Assembly (NCBI RefSeq): GCF_018986735.1 | Contig: NZ_CP065521.1 | Location: forward strand, 310,001 to 374,000 | Direction: 5' to 3' | DNA from: Schaalia sp. 19OD2882 | Lineage (GTDB): Bacteria > Actinomycetota > Actinomycetes > Actinomycetales > Actinomycetaceae | DNA: 64,000 nt | In this document: in pieces, positions 46,045 through 54,147 of the stretch | How positions within the stretch are numbered: position 1 is the first letter of the stretch | How the letters are laid out: every line of letters starts with the position of its first letter | Translations under genes and position numbers: made by a program | Notes under the pieces: generated by a model | Databases searched by the model: none | What the model saw: the letters and a program-made list of their open reading frames with translations, nothing else | Told to the model about the DNA's origin: nothing

Positions 46045-47256
46045 TCAGTCCTGGTATCCGAGCTTCCCGTCCACGGGGGCACCTGCCGGTCGCTTCGTGT
46101 GGAAGGCGGGGGAGGTGCCCATCGCGACACGGTCCGAGTAGGTGTCCGCGATGAGTGAGTCCCCGCCGCGGTAGACGTAGTCCTTTCCCAGCGCCGCCCA
46201 GTGAGGCGACACCAGTCCCGCGTCATAGACCGCGCGCGACTGCGCATTCGGAGCGACATCGGGATCGCGATCGAGGAAGGGATTCTCATCCGGGTACTTC
46301 GACGGGTCGTCATCCAGCATGCCGCGGATGTTCACCAGTCCCCAGCCGAAGTGCTCGTCCCAACCCGAAGGGTCCTTCGCCGCTGTCTTGATGAGGGACT
46401 GCATGAGCTGGTTGCCAGTTGCCTGCGGGTGGGCCTGCTTGGCCAAGGCGAGTGCGCCGACGACATAGGGAGCCGCGTAGGAGGTCCCTCTGCAGCCCTC
46501 CTTGACCACCGTCATGGCTCCGTTGGCATCGTAGGACCGGCACCGCAGATCCTCGCCGGGGGCGGTCACTGTCACCGACTTGCCGAAGCTGGAAAAATCG
46601 GAGAACTCTCGGGTGATGGGACTCATGGAGGTGACCACCACGATGCCGTTCCTGGACGCGATGTCGATTGCCGGGATTCGGCTGGCATCGTTTCCTGCGC
46701 CGATGACCACGATGACCCCGTGCCGGATCGCGTAGTCGAACAGGTGCTCGTAGGTGACATCCCAACCGCCGTAGGACATGTTGATGATGTCCGCGCCGTC
46801 ATCGACTGCCCTGGCCACGACATTCGTGAGTGCCTCCGCCGTCAAATCCTCGGGGTCGCACGTGGGTTCGGTGTCACCTCTTCTGGGGTCCCTGTAGACG
46901 ACGACCTTCGCTTTGGGGGCCAGTCCCCATCCGGGGGCCTTGAGGATGGACGTCACCATGGTTCCGTGCTCGACGGACGCCGGGGCGGATGTGAAGGGAC
47001 AGCCGGGTGCCTTGACCTCGATCTGGCCGTCGCGCAGCTCCGGCACTGTGGTGTCGACACCGGACTCCAGAACGGCAATGGTCACTCCCGTGCCGTCGAC
47101 CCCACGGTCGCGCAGCTCCTGGATGCGCAGGGCGTCGTATGCGGGCTGCTCCAACACGGAGTCGTCGGCCGAGGCGGTAGGGGTCAGCGCCACCAGCCCA
47201 CAGGCCAAGGCGGCGCCGGTCGCCGCGAAACGACCGAGCACCCGGGAGATCCTCAC
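46045..47256 (-). CDS. Secreted subtilisin-like protease (second mycosin) with Glu in place of the catalytic Asp
   Basis: 403 residues from a GTG start overlapping the upstream stop (GTGA). Sec signal peptide cut after TASA (about 31). The S8 domain keeps His (EHGTMVTS), oxyanion Asn (GAGND) and Ser (RGTSYAAPYV), but the usual D[ST]G motif reads AVLESGVD, so the catalytic Asp is Glu. There are several Cys, and no C-terminal membrane anchor, unlike MycP. It is coexpressed with the large substrate candidate at 47253. It may have low activity, changed specificity or only a structural role. Confidence 0.88.
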   Translation of the reverse strand: MRISRVLGRFAATGAALACGLVALTPTASADDSVLEQPAYDALRIQELRDRGVDGTGVTIAVLESGVDTTVPELRDGQIEVKAPGCPFTSAPASVEHGTMVTSILKAPGWGLAPKAKVVVYRDPRRGDTEPTCDPEDLTAEALTNVVARAVDDGADIINMSYGGWDVTYEHLFDYAIRHGVIVVIGAGNDASRIPAIDIASRNGIVVVTSMSPITREFSDFSSFGKSVTVTAPGEDLRCRSYDANGAMTVVKEGCRGTSYAAPYVVGALALAKQAHPQATGNQLMQSLIKTAAKDPSGWDEHFGWGLVNIRGMLDDDPSKYPDENPFLDRDPDVAPNAQSRAVYDAGLVSPHWAALGKDYVYRGGDSLIADTYSDRVAMGTSPAFHTKRPAGAPVDGKLGYQD

Positions 47257-48662
47257 CAGCGGCCGTCCTCGGACTGGGTGTCCACGATCGAGATCGAGCT
47301 GACATCACCGGCGCCGAAAGCGCTCTGGTCGACGGCGACCATTTCCTCGTCCTCGACACGCACGACCTGGTAGCCGATCAAGGAACGACGGTCCTTCTTG
47401 CAAGCAGCACCGCGGACTCCGCCACCGATGGGCGCGCCCATGACGCCGGAGGTGCCGGCGCCAATGTGGGCCGCGCCTGCAGCGGAACCCATGCCCAGGC
47501 CCGCTGTGCCGATCGTGCCGCCCAGCGGGGCGAGGCCACCCAGGCCCGCTGCGCCGATCGAGCCGCCCAGCGGGGCGAGGCCGCCCAGGGCCGCGCGACC
47601 CACGCCGGCTGCCAAGGCGCCGACACCCAGACCGGCCGCCCCGGCCAGGACGGCGCCGCCGGCATTGGGGCCGGGTATGCCGCCCACGGTGAACCCCTTG
47701 CGCCATGCCGGGTGATCCGGCTGGTCGATCTTCGGGGGGACGTACCCGTCACGTGTCGGCCCGTCGGGACCGATGGGGTGAGCCGGCCTTGACAGGTCCA
47801 CGATGCCGTCCCGGTGGATTGTGGGATGGTGCCTGAGCCACTCCGTGGTCGCGTCGGTATGGCCCTTGTGCTGTTCCAGCCACTGCGCGCGCCACTTGCC
47901 CCAGTTCCCATTGTCCTCATGGCCGGGCCTGCCGTCGTGGTTCCGGTCCCACGTGTCGGGTCGACCGTCACCGTCCAGGTCCCATTGGGCGGGGTGTCTG
48001 GGCAGTGAGACGAGGTTGTGCGGGCTGGATGACGTGGGGGCGGTGCCGCCACCGCCACCTCCTCCGCCGCCGGCTCCTGAGCCACCACCACCGGGGGCCT
48101 GCGACCTCGAATGGCTTCCTGGAATTCTGTTCTCAGTGCCCGAGTCATTGACGGCATTGACATCGAATGTGACGCCGTTCAATCGGGTGGCCATCGTCTT
48201 CAGGATCCTGGTCGCAATGACCTCCCGCTGGGTGTTGCGTTCGTTCTCCAGGTAGCGCATGTAGACGCTCACGGGCACCGTGAGGCCCCCCCACGACATC
48301 GACGTCACGTCGCTGACGGTCATCAGATTCTGTTCCCAAGGAGACAGGAGGTCGCCGGACAGACCCTTGCACTCGGCGGCAGCACTCTTCATGATCGAGC
48401 GTGCTTGGACGTGGTGCTCATGGATGAGTCGCGTCTGGGAGAGGCGCTTCCCGATGCTGTCGATCTCCTTGTTGAGCCACGTGATGTAGGCGCCAGCGGT
48501 GTCACCTTCGAAGGGACGGCTGGTGCCCAGATCCCGGATGATCCCCCTCACCTCTTCGAGAAGCTTGACGGCCTTTTCCAGTTGGGCAGTGTCGTCGGAG
48601 TCACTGGTGAAGTCCAGTCCCGCGACCTTCACCAGTCGGTCGTAGTTGGGTGAAGCGACCAT
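47253..48662 (-). CDS. Large T7SS substrate candidate (EspB/PPE-like helical head, Gly-rich body)
   Basis: 469 residues. An N-terminal helical domain of about 175 residues (NYDRLVKVAGLDF start, SMSWGGLT turn) resembles PPE/EspB-type heads. Next come a Gly/Ser linker, a DLDGDGRPDTWDRNHDGRPG stretch with two EF-hand-like acidic loops (about 229-248) and a Gly/Ala-rich hydrophobic section with a tandem repeat (GLAPLGGSIGAA / GLAPLGGTIGTA). The tail is acidic with a conserved-looking GYQVVRVEDEE segment. The upstream neighbour encodes a small helical protein that could be its secretion partner. Confidence 0.75.
   Translation of the reverse strand: MVASPNYDRLVKVAGLDFTSDSDDTAQLEKAVKLLEEVRGIIRDLGTSRPFEGDTAGAYITWLNKEIDSIGKRLSQTRLIHEHHVQARSIMKSAAAECKGLSGDLLSPWEQNLMTVSDVTSMSWGGLTVPVSVYMRYLENERNTQREVIATRILKTMATRLNGVTFDVNAVNDSGTENRIPGSHSRSQAPGGGGSGAGGGGGGGGGTAPTSSSPHNLVSLPRHPAQWDLDGDGRPDTWDRNHDGRPGHEDNGNWGKWRAQWLEQHKGHTDATTEWLRHHPTIHRDGIVDLSRPAHPIGPDGPTRDGYVPPKIDQPDHPAWRKGFTVGGIPGPNAGGAVLAGAAGLGVGALAAGVGRAALGGLAPLGGSIGAAGLGGLAPLGGTIGTAGLGMGSAAGAAHIGAGTSGVMGAPIGGGVRGAACKKDRRSLIGYQVVRVEDEEMVAVDQSAFGAGDVSSISIVDTQSEDGRW
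47507..47590. repeat. Tandem 42-bp repeat in the substrate candidate gene
   Basis: Two adjacent units of about 42 bases encode GLAPLGG[ST]IG[AT]AGLG. They differ at only a few bases and form part of the Gly-rich body. Confidence 0.7.
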
Positions 48663-48719
48663 TGTGGGCCCTCCGGGTCTCGTGTTTTCAGATGGGTGTG
48701 GGTGAAGCGTTGGTACGGG

Positions 48720-49136
48720 TCAGCGGGGTCCGGGGACTTTGGGTCCTGAGCTGGGGTGGTCGCGAGGCGGTTTGGGCCTCTGGTCAGGGGATTCAGCCGC
48801 TCCCATCCCGTCATTGATCATCTGGGCCGACTCTTCACCCGTCATGTCGGCCTCCTGCAGGTTCTGCAGGATCTTACCCAAAGTGACCTGCAGGGACTGG
48901 AGTTGACGGGTCAGGGCGGTGGTCTCCTGGAACAGGGCCATGGCGCTCTTGGCGTAACGATCCCTGCATGCCACGGCGGCAGGTTCTTCGCCCCACCGTT
49001 GTCCGAACGATGGACTCTGAGAAGCTGCGATGAAGTCGTAGTTCAAGGCAGCCGATGTGGTGTGTGGGACCGCGATCTCGGCGATGATCCGTTGAGCCTC
49101 CCTCACACGCTCTTCGTAGATCTCGGTGCTGCTCAC
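48720..49136 (-). CDS. Small helical T7SS-associated protein
   Basis: 138 residues from GTG 49136, which follows GAGGAG. Long N-terminal helix, a polar loop with two aromatic residues (FGQRWGEEP, about 48-56) that could be the WXG-type turn, a second helix, and a Pro-rich tail. It directly precedes the EspB/PPE-like gene on the same strand, 57 bases apart, as PE/Esx-type partners do. Family assignment uncertain. The longer frame upstream to 49376 is poor coding sequence. Confidence 0.7.
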   Translation of the reverse strand: MSSTEIYEERVREAQRIIAEIAVPHTTSAALNYDFIAASQSPSFGQRWGEEPAAVACRDRYAKSAMALFQETTALTRQLQSLQVTLGKILQNLQEADMTGEESAQMINDGMGAAESPDQRPKPPRDHPSSGPKVPGPR

Positions 49137-49441
49137 GGGAACTCCTCGATGTGGCCGAACTCGAACGGTCTCAATTGTAAGACGGTCGCATGTCGTGCGC
49201 GCAAGGGGAAGGCAAAGGGAATGAGACTCGGGCGTGCGTGAACGGGGTACCACGTGCCAGACTTCGACAGGGCGACCCGGTGGAAGGGGACCCGCAGACG
49301 AACGCGACCGAGTTGGTGAACCTGGCCGAGTCCCCACCGAGTCGACTTTGGGGCCGATCCCTCCATTCGTACGCACCCCGTCACCGTCGCGACCCGCATC
49401 CCGACAGTCACGACCCGTCGACCCGGAACTGAAGGTGGTCA
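49137..49441. other. Intergenic region holding a duplicated 3' end of the phosphatase gene
   Basis: 305 bases. The left part should carry the promoter for the minus-strand gene at 49136. The right end (about 49380-49444) in plus-strand frame reads VATRIPTVTTRRPGTEGGQ and a TGA, matching the C-terminus of the PP2C phosphatase (RRPRTEGGQ). It is thus a leftover of the segment duplicated with the FHA gene. Confidence 0.7.
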
Positions 49442-50494
49442 GTGATGTTGCAGACCGGTTCCTACTCTGCCCGCGGGCACGGAGCCATGATGGTCAGTGG
49501 CCCCACCGGCCTCGCACTGGTCCCGGAGCACTTGGCGCCGGGGGCCTACCAGGCCGTCATCGGGCAGGCGGACATCGGGACTTGGTTGCGTCAGGTCGCC
49601 AGTGCTCCGGTGGACCTGGCCTTCCTGGACACGGCCAATCCGAGGTGGTACCTGACCACCCGTGGCGCGGCCACCGCATCGATCTGCATGGGTGGGGCGC
49701 CCGTGTCCCTGAGCGGCCAGTTGTGGGGCGAGGCCATCCAGCCGGACTCCGTCGACGGCATCGTCCTGAGCGTTCCGGGGGTGGTCGAGGGCGAGTGGCG
49801 GCACATTGCCTTCGGCAGTGCGCCGGCTGCGCAGATCTGCATCGGAACCCTTCCTGCGCAGGTTTCGGCTCCGGCCGGTCCCTTCGAGGCTCCGGTTCCG
49901 CAGCCTCCGGCAGCCGGCTCCTTCGGCACGGTCGAAACCCCGCTTTCGCCCCGGCCTTGGGGTGCTCCGTGGACGCATGATGCTGCCTCGGTCGGCATGT
50001 CTGCCCTCGCACCGGTGCACGCAGGGACGCCTCGGCGACCGGAGGCCTTCGAAGCAGCGATCGCCCGAAGCGCCTTCCGGCAGATGGAAGCCGAGGCGGA
50101 ATCGGAAGCGGGCGTCGCCGTCCGGAGCCGTTCCACCGATGTCCCGATGCCCCGGGCCGGCTTCCTCATGCACGCGGGCTCGGCGCCGGTCGAGCTCGAC
50201 CGTGACGTCGTCATCGGCCGTGACCCGAACCCTCATGCCCTCACTGGCCGCGCCCGGGCGACCCCGCTGAGGGTTCCGAGCCCGATGACGGCGATCTCGC
50301 GCTCGCACTGCGCTGTCATCTCCATTGCTCCTTCCGCGTGGGCCGTCATGGACCTGGGGTCGACGAATGGGACGCTGCTGTGTCGAGTCAATGGCGCGGA
50401 GGAAGATGTCGTCCCCATGAGCACCGTGCCGCTGACCGATGGTGACCTCATCGATGTGGGCGAAGGTGTGACGATCGAGTTCCGGGTGCGCTGA
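49442..50494 (+). CDS. FHA-domain protein with conserved N-terminal domain (copy 2)
   Basis: 350 residues (GTG 49442, or ATG 49445 as conserved in copy 1). Same N-terminal domain as the 25817 gene (LQTGSYSARGHGAMMVSGP, then LALVPEHLAPG), a much shorter linker, and an FHA domain (about 240-350; GRDPN, SRSHC, STNGT). The FHA-coding part includes 60 bases identical to copy 1 within otherwise roughly 80% similar sequence. It lies at the right border of the T7SS block. Confidence 0.88.
   Translation: MMLQTGSYSARGHGAMMVSGPTGLALVPEHLAPGAYQAVIGQADIGTWLRQVASAPVDLAFLDTANPRWYLTTRGAATASICMGGAPVSLSGQLWGEAIQPDSVDGIVLSVPGVVEGEWRHIAFGSAPAAQICIGTLPAQVSAPAGPFEAPVPQPPAAGSFGTVETPLSPRPWGAPWTHDAASVGMSALAPVHAGTPRRPEAFEAAIARSAFRQMEAEAESEAGVAVRSRSTDVPMPRAGFLMHAGSAPVELDRDVVIGRDPNPHALTGRARATPLRVPSPMTAISRSHCAVISIAPSAWAVMDLGSTNGTLLCRVNGAEEDVVPMSTVPLTDGDLIDVGEGVTIEFRVR
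50171..50230 (+). repeat. 60-bp direct repeat, right copy (in FHA gene copy 2)
   Basis: Partner of 27224-27283. The wider similarity runs from the last codons of the phosphatase gene to about 30 bases past the FHA stop codon. Confidence 0.9.
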
Positions 50495-50695
50495 GCGCTC
50501 CTCCTCAAGGCTGTTGGTGGCCCGCCGAAACTCGATGTGAACGCCTCGACGGACGAATCTCACGGATTGACGGACGAATCTCGCGGGAGTCGATGCGCCC
50601 CGTCCTCGTCCCCCCTTGACGTCCGCTTTGCAAGCGCCAGAAGTCCCCAAAACTTGAAACCGTGCCCGCTCGCGCCGCCCACACGCCGCAAATGG

Positions 50696-50724
50696 TGACC
50701 TAGGTCCCTGCCTTGCTAGACTCC
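50696..50724 (+). promoter_or_regulatory. Candidate promoter of ppdK
   Basis: GGTGAC, 17-base spacer, TAGACT, about 57 bases before the start codon. The -10 is good, the -35 is weak. Confidence 0.4.
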
Positions 50725-50780
50725 CGAAGGGACGGTCCAAGGACGGGCCGCATGCCGACACAGGGAAGAAGAGGGCTGCA

Positions 50781-53489
50781 ATGGTCAAGTACGTGTACGA
50801 CTTCTCCGAGGGTGACAAGTCCATGAAGGACTTGCTCGGAGGCAAGGGTGCCAATCTGGCGGAGATGACCAAGCTGGGCCTGCCGGTTCCCCCGGGATTC
50901 ACCATCTCCACCGAGGCCTGCCGCGCGTACTTGCGAGAAGGAGCCGTCCCCGAGTCCCTGGAGACCGAGGTCACCACCGCCCTGCGCCGCGTCGAGGACC
51001 AGATGGGCCGCCAGCTCGGCGACGCCTCCGACCCGCTGCTGGTCTCCGTGCGCTCAGGCGCCAAGTTCTCCATGCCCGGCATGATGGAGACCGTCCTCAA
51101 CATCGGCCTCAACGACGTCTCCGTCAACGGGCTTGCCACCGTCTCCGGCAGTGAGCGCTTCGCGTGGGACTCCTACCGCCGCCTCATCCAGATGTTCGGC
51201 AAGACCGTCCTGGACATCGACGGCGACCTCTTCCTCAACGCCATCGACGACCTCAAGGCAGCGCGCGGAGTCACCGCCGACACCGAGTTGACCGCCGAGG
51301 ACATGCGCGAACTGGTCGACATCTTCAAGGGCATCGTCAAGGACGCCACCGGAAAGGACTTCCCGCAGGACGCCCGCGAGCAGATGGACCTGGCCACCGA
51401 GGCCGTCTTCCGTTCGTGGAACACCGAGCGCGCCCGCATCTACCGTCGCCGCGAGCGCATCCCCCACGACCTGGGCACCGCAGTCAACGTGTGCACCATG
51501 GTCTTCGGCAACATGGGCGAGGACTCAGGCACCGGCGTGTGTTTCACCCGCGACCCCTCCACCGGCCACTCCGGCGTCTACGGCGACTACCTGACCAACG
51601 CCCAGGGCGAGGACGTCGTCGCCGGTATCCGCAACACCCTGCCCCTGTCGGCCCTGGGTGAGCAGAACAAGGCCGTCTACGACGAGCTTCGTGCCATCAT
51701 GCGCAAGCTGGAAACCCACTACCGCGACCTGTGCGACATCGAGTTCACCGTCGAGCGCGGCAAGCTGTGGATGCTGCAGACCCGCGTGGGCAAGCGCACC
51801 GCAGCCGCCGCTTTCAGGGTGGCCATCCAGCTGGTCGACGAGAAGCTCATCACCCGCGACGAGGCCCTGTCCCGCGTCACCGGCGACCAGCTGACCCAGC
51901 TCATGTTCCCGCAATTCGACGCCTCCGCCGAGAAGGAACTCGTCGCCAAGGGCATGGCCGCCTCGCCCGGCGCCGCCGTGGGCAAGATCGTCTTCGACAA
52001 CGCCCAGGCCGAGGCCGCCGCTGCCGCCGGCGTGAAGTGCGTCCTCGTGCGCCGCGAGACCAACCCCGACGACCTGCCCGGCATGGTCGTCGCCGAGGGT
52101 GTGCTCACCGCGCGCGGCGGCAAGACCTCGCATGCCGCCGTGGTCGCCCGCGGCATGGGCAAGACCTGCGTGTGCGGCGCAGAGGCGCTCAACATTGACG
52201 CCGAGGCCGGCACGGTGACCATTGGCGAGCGTGTCCTCACCGCCGCCGACACCATCGCCATCGATGGCCAGACCGGCGAGATCTTCATCGGCGAGGTCGC
52301 CGTCACCGACTCGCCCGTGACCACCTACCTGTCACACGGCCTGGAGGCGGGTCTGGCCGCCGCCGGCGAGAACGAGGGCACGCAGGAACTCATCCGGGCC
52401 GTCGACCAGCTGCTCTCCCACGCCGACAAGGTCCGCCGCCTGCGTGTGCGCGCCAACGCCGACACCCCCGAGGACTCCCGCCGCGCCATCGAGTTCGGCG
52501 CCGAAGGCATCGGCCTGTGCCGCACGGAACACATGTTCCTGGGTGCCCGCCGCCCGATCGTCGAGCGTCTCATCCTCTCGGAGGAGGGCTCACCCGAGCG
52601 CGCCGCCGCATTCGTCGAGCTGGAGACCCTGCAGAAGCAGGACTTCCTGGAGATGCTCGAGGTCATGGACGGCAAGGCCATGACTGTGCGCCTCATCGAC
52701 CCGCCGCTGCACGAGTTCCTGCCCTCCCTTTCCGAGCTGGAGGTCAGGATCGCCGTGGCCAGGGCCACCGGCAAGGCCGTGGATCCGGCTGACGAGGAGA
52801 TGCTGGTGACGGTGCGTCGCATGCACGAGCAGAACCCCATGCTGGGCCTGCGTGGCGTGCGTCTGGGAATCTACTTGCCGGGCCTGTTCGCCCTGCAGAT
52901 GCGCGCCCTGTGCGAGGCCGCCGCCGACCTGGTCGCCCAGGGCAAGGCGCCCCACCCGGAGATCATGGTTCCGCTGGTCGGTTCCATCCGCGAGCTGCAA
53001 CTGATCCGCGAGGAGGGCGAGGCCATCATTGCCGCAGTGGCCGCCGACAAGGGCGTGGATCTGTCGGGTGTGACCATCGGTGCGATGATCGAACTGCCGC
53101 GCGCTGCGATGACTGCGGAGGACCTGGCAACCGAGGCCGACTTCTTCAGCTTCGGCACCAACGACCTGACCCAGACCGTCTGGGGCTTCTCGCGTGACGA
53201 CGTCGAGAGCGTGTTCTTCCCGCGCTACATCGAGTCCGGCATCTTCGGTGTGAGCCCCTTCGAGTCCATCGACGTCCACGGCGTGGGTACTGTCGTGGCC
53301 GAGGGCGTGCGTCGTGCCCGTTCCACCAAGCCCGACATCAAGCTGGGCGTGTGCGGTGAGCACGGTGGTGACCCGCTGTCCATCCACTTCTTCCACGAGG
53401 TGGGGCTGGACTACGTGTCCTGTTCGCCCTTCCGCGTGCCGGTGGCCCGCTTGGAGGCGGGCCGTGCCGCAGTGGGTCTGTCGGAATGA
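50781..53489 (+). CDS. ppdK: Pyruvate, phosphate dikinase
   Basis: 902 residues, typical for PPDK. ATP-grasp N-terminal domain (GGKGANLAEMTKLGLPVPPG, about 22-41), the phosphohistidine domain with GGKTSHAAVVARGMG (His about 451), and the PEP/pyruvate TIM barrel with GIGLCRTEHMF and the C-terminal CGEHGGDP motif. It interconverts pyruvate, ATP and Pi with PEP, AMP and PPi; in facultative fermenters it can run in the glycolytic direction using PPi. It is a single gene with its own promoter and terminator, not functionally tied to the T7SS. Confidence 0.97.
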   Translation: MVKYVYDFSEGDKSMKDLLGGKGANLAEMTKLGLPVPPGFTISTEACRAYLREGAVPESLETEVTTALRRVEDQMGRQLGDASDPLLVSVRSGAKFSMPGMMETVLNIGLNDVSVNGLATVSGSERFAWDSYRRLIQMFGKTVLDIDGDLFLNAIDDLKAARGVTADTELTAEDMRELVDIFKGIVKDATGKDFPQDAREQMDLATEAVFRSWNTERARIYRRRERIPHDLGTAVNVCTMVFGNMGEDSGTGVCFTRDPSTGHSGVYGDYLTNAQGEDVVAGIRNTLPLSALGEQNKAVYDELRAIMRKLETHYRDLCDIEFTVERGKLWMLQTRVGKRTAAAAFRVAIQLVDEKLITRDEALSRVTGDQLTQLMFPQFDASAEKELVAKGMAASPGAAVGKIVFDNAQAEAAAAAGVKCVLVRRETNPDDLPGMVVAEGVLTARGGKTSHAAVVARGMGKTCVCGAEALNIDAEAGTVTIGERVLTAADTIAIDGQTGEIFIGEVAVTDSPVTTYLSHGLEAGLAAAGENEGTQELIRAVDQLLSHADKVRRLRVRANADTPEDSRRAIEFGAEGIGLCRTEHMFLGARRPIVERLILSEEGSPERAAAFVELETLQKQDFLEMLEVMDGKAMTVRLIDPPLHEFLPSLSELEVRIAVARATGKAVDPADEEMLVTVRRMHEQNPMLGLRGVRLGIYLPGLFALQMRALCEAAADLVAQGKAPHPEIMVPLVGSIRELQLIREEGEAIIAAVAADKGVDLSGVTIGAMIELPRAAMTAEDLATEADFFSFGTNDLTQTVWGFSRDDVESVFFPRYIESGIFGVSPFESIDVHGVGTVVAEGVRRARSTKPDIKLGVCGEHGGDPLSIHFFHEVGLDYVSCSPFRVPVARLEAGRAAVGLSE

Positions 53490-53550
53490 GTGATGTGGGG
53501 TGACACCCGCATGACCGCGCTGCCTTCGGGCGTGGCGGCGACAGCGTGAG

Positions 53551-53591
53551 GGGCCGCCCTCGTCGACCGGATCGGTTGGCGAGGGCGGCCC
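53551..53591 (+). terminator. Terminator of ppdK
   Basis: 12-bp stem GGGCCGCCCTCG / CGAGGGCGGCCC with a 17-base loop, followed by TTT. Confidence 0.8.
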
Positions 53592-53609
53592 TTTCACCAT
53601 TTCCGCCGA

Positions 53610-53625
53610 TTGACAATTAGGTAAG
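53610..53625 (+). promoter_or_regulatory. Candidate promoter -35 with overlapping DtxR/IdeR-like half site
   Basis: TTGACA (53610-53615) is followed at once by TTAGGTAAG (53617-53625), which matches the left half of the DtxR/IdeR iron box. It lies 65 bases before the DUF4418 gene. The -10 is not clear. Confidence 0.4.
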
Positions 53626-53691
53626 AAGTGTGTTGACTATCTCAGGCGGTGCTCCACCACAGCATGACAATCGGATGACAAGGAAGGTCTC

Positions 53692-54108
53692 GTGTCCACG
53701 AAGAAGTTGGCCGTTGCGCTCACCCCCGCAGTTCTCGCTCTCCTGCTCTCCCTCGGTGCGGCCACCGTCTTCTCCGCATGCGACCGCCGCGAGGACGGCA
53801 CGTGGATGCACTGTCACCAGTGCCAGAACTCCGTCGTGGGTGCAGGCCTGGCCCTGGCCGTCGTTTTCGGGGCCTCCACCGCGCTCAAACACAGGATCGT
53901 GCGACTGGCCCTCCAGGCACTCGCCCTTGTGCTCACCGTCGTCGTCTTCTTCATTCCGGGAACCCTGTGCCCCATGTGCATGATGAAGACCATGCGCTGC
54001 TACACGGTCTTCCAGCCCTTCACGCGCGTCATGTCGGGTCTGATCGCCCTGACCGGTGTCGGCGCCGCCGTGATCGCCTGGAAGGATCGCCAGTGCGTCG
54101 CCGCCTGA
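53692..54108 (+). CDS. DUF4418 Cys/Met-rich membrane protein
   Basis: 138 residues from GTG 53692. Four hydrophobic segments. Cys-rich motifs face one side: CDRREDGTWMHCHQC (about 30-44) and CPMCMMKTMRC (about 97-107), patterns suited to metal or thiol chemistry. The family is common in anaerobic and facultative Gram-positives next to MacB-type ABC transporters and FTR1 iron systems, as here. Function not established; a role in metal handling is inferred from Cys/Met content and neighbours. Confidence 0.85.
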   Translation: MSTKKLAVALTPAVLALLLSLGAATVFSACDRREDGTWMHCHQCQNSVVGAGLALAVVFGASTALKHRIVRLALQALALVLTVVVFFIPGTLCPMCMMKTMRCYTVFQPFTRVMSGLIALTGVGAAVIAWKDRQCVAA

Positions 54109-54147
54109 GGCGGCGACCCTGCCTGCTCGGACACTGAGAACACACCC

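Noticed and set aside
47803..48255. Plus-strand frame with PPPPPPPPAPEPPPP run
   Set aside because: Shadow of the Gly-rich linker of the minus-strand substrate candidate.
50548..50588. Possible CRISPR or iteron array from the short repeat
   Set aside because: Only two copies, no regular spacers and no cas genes or replication genes nearby.
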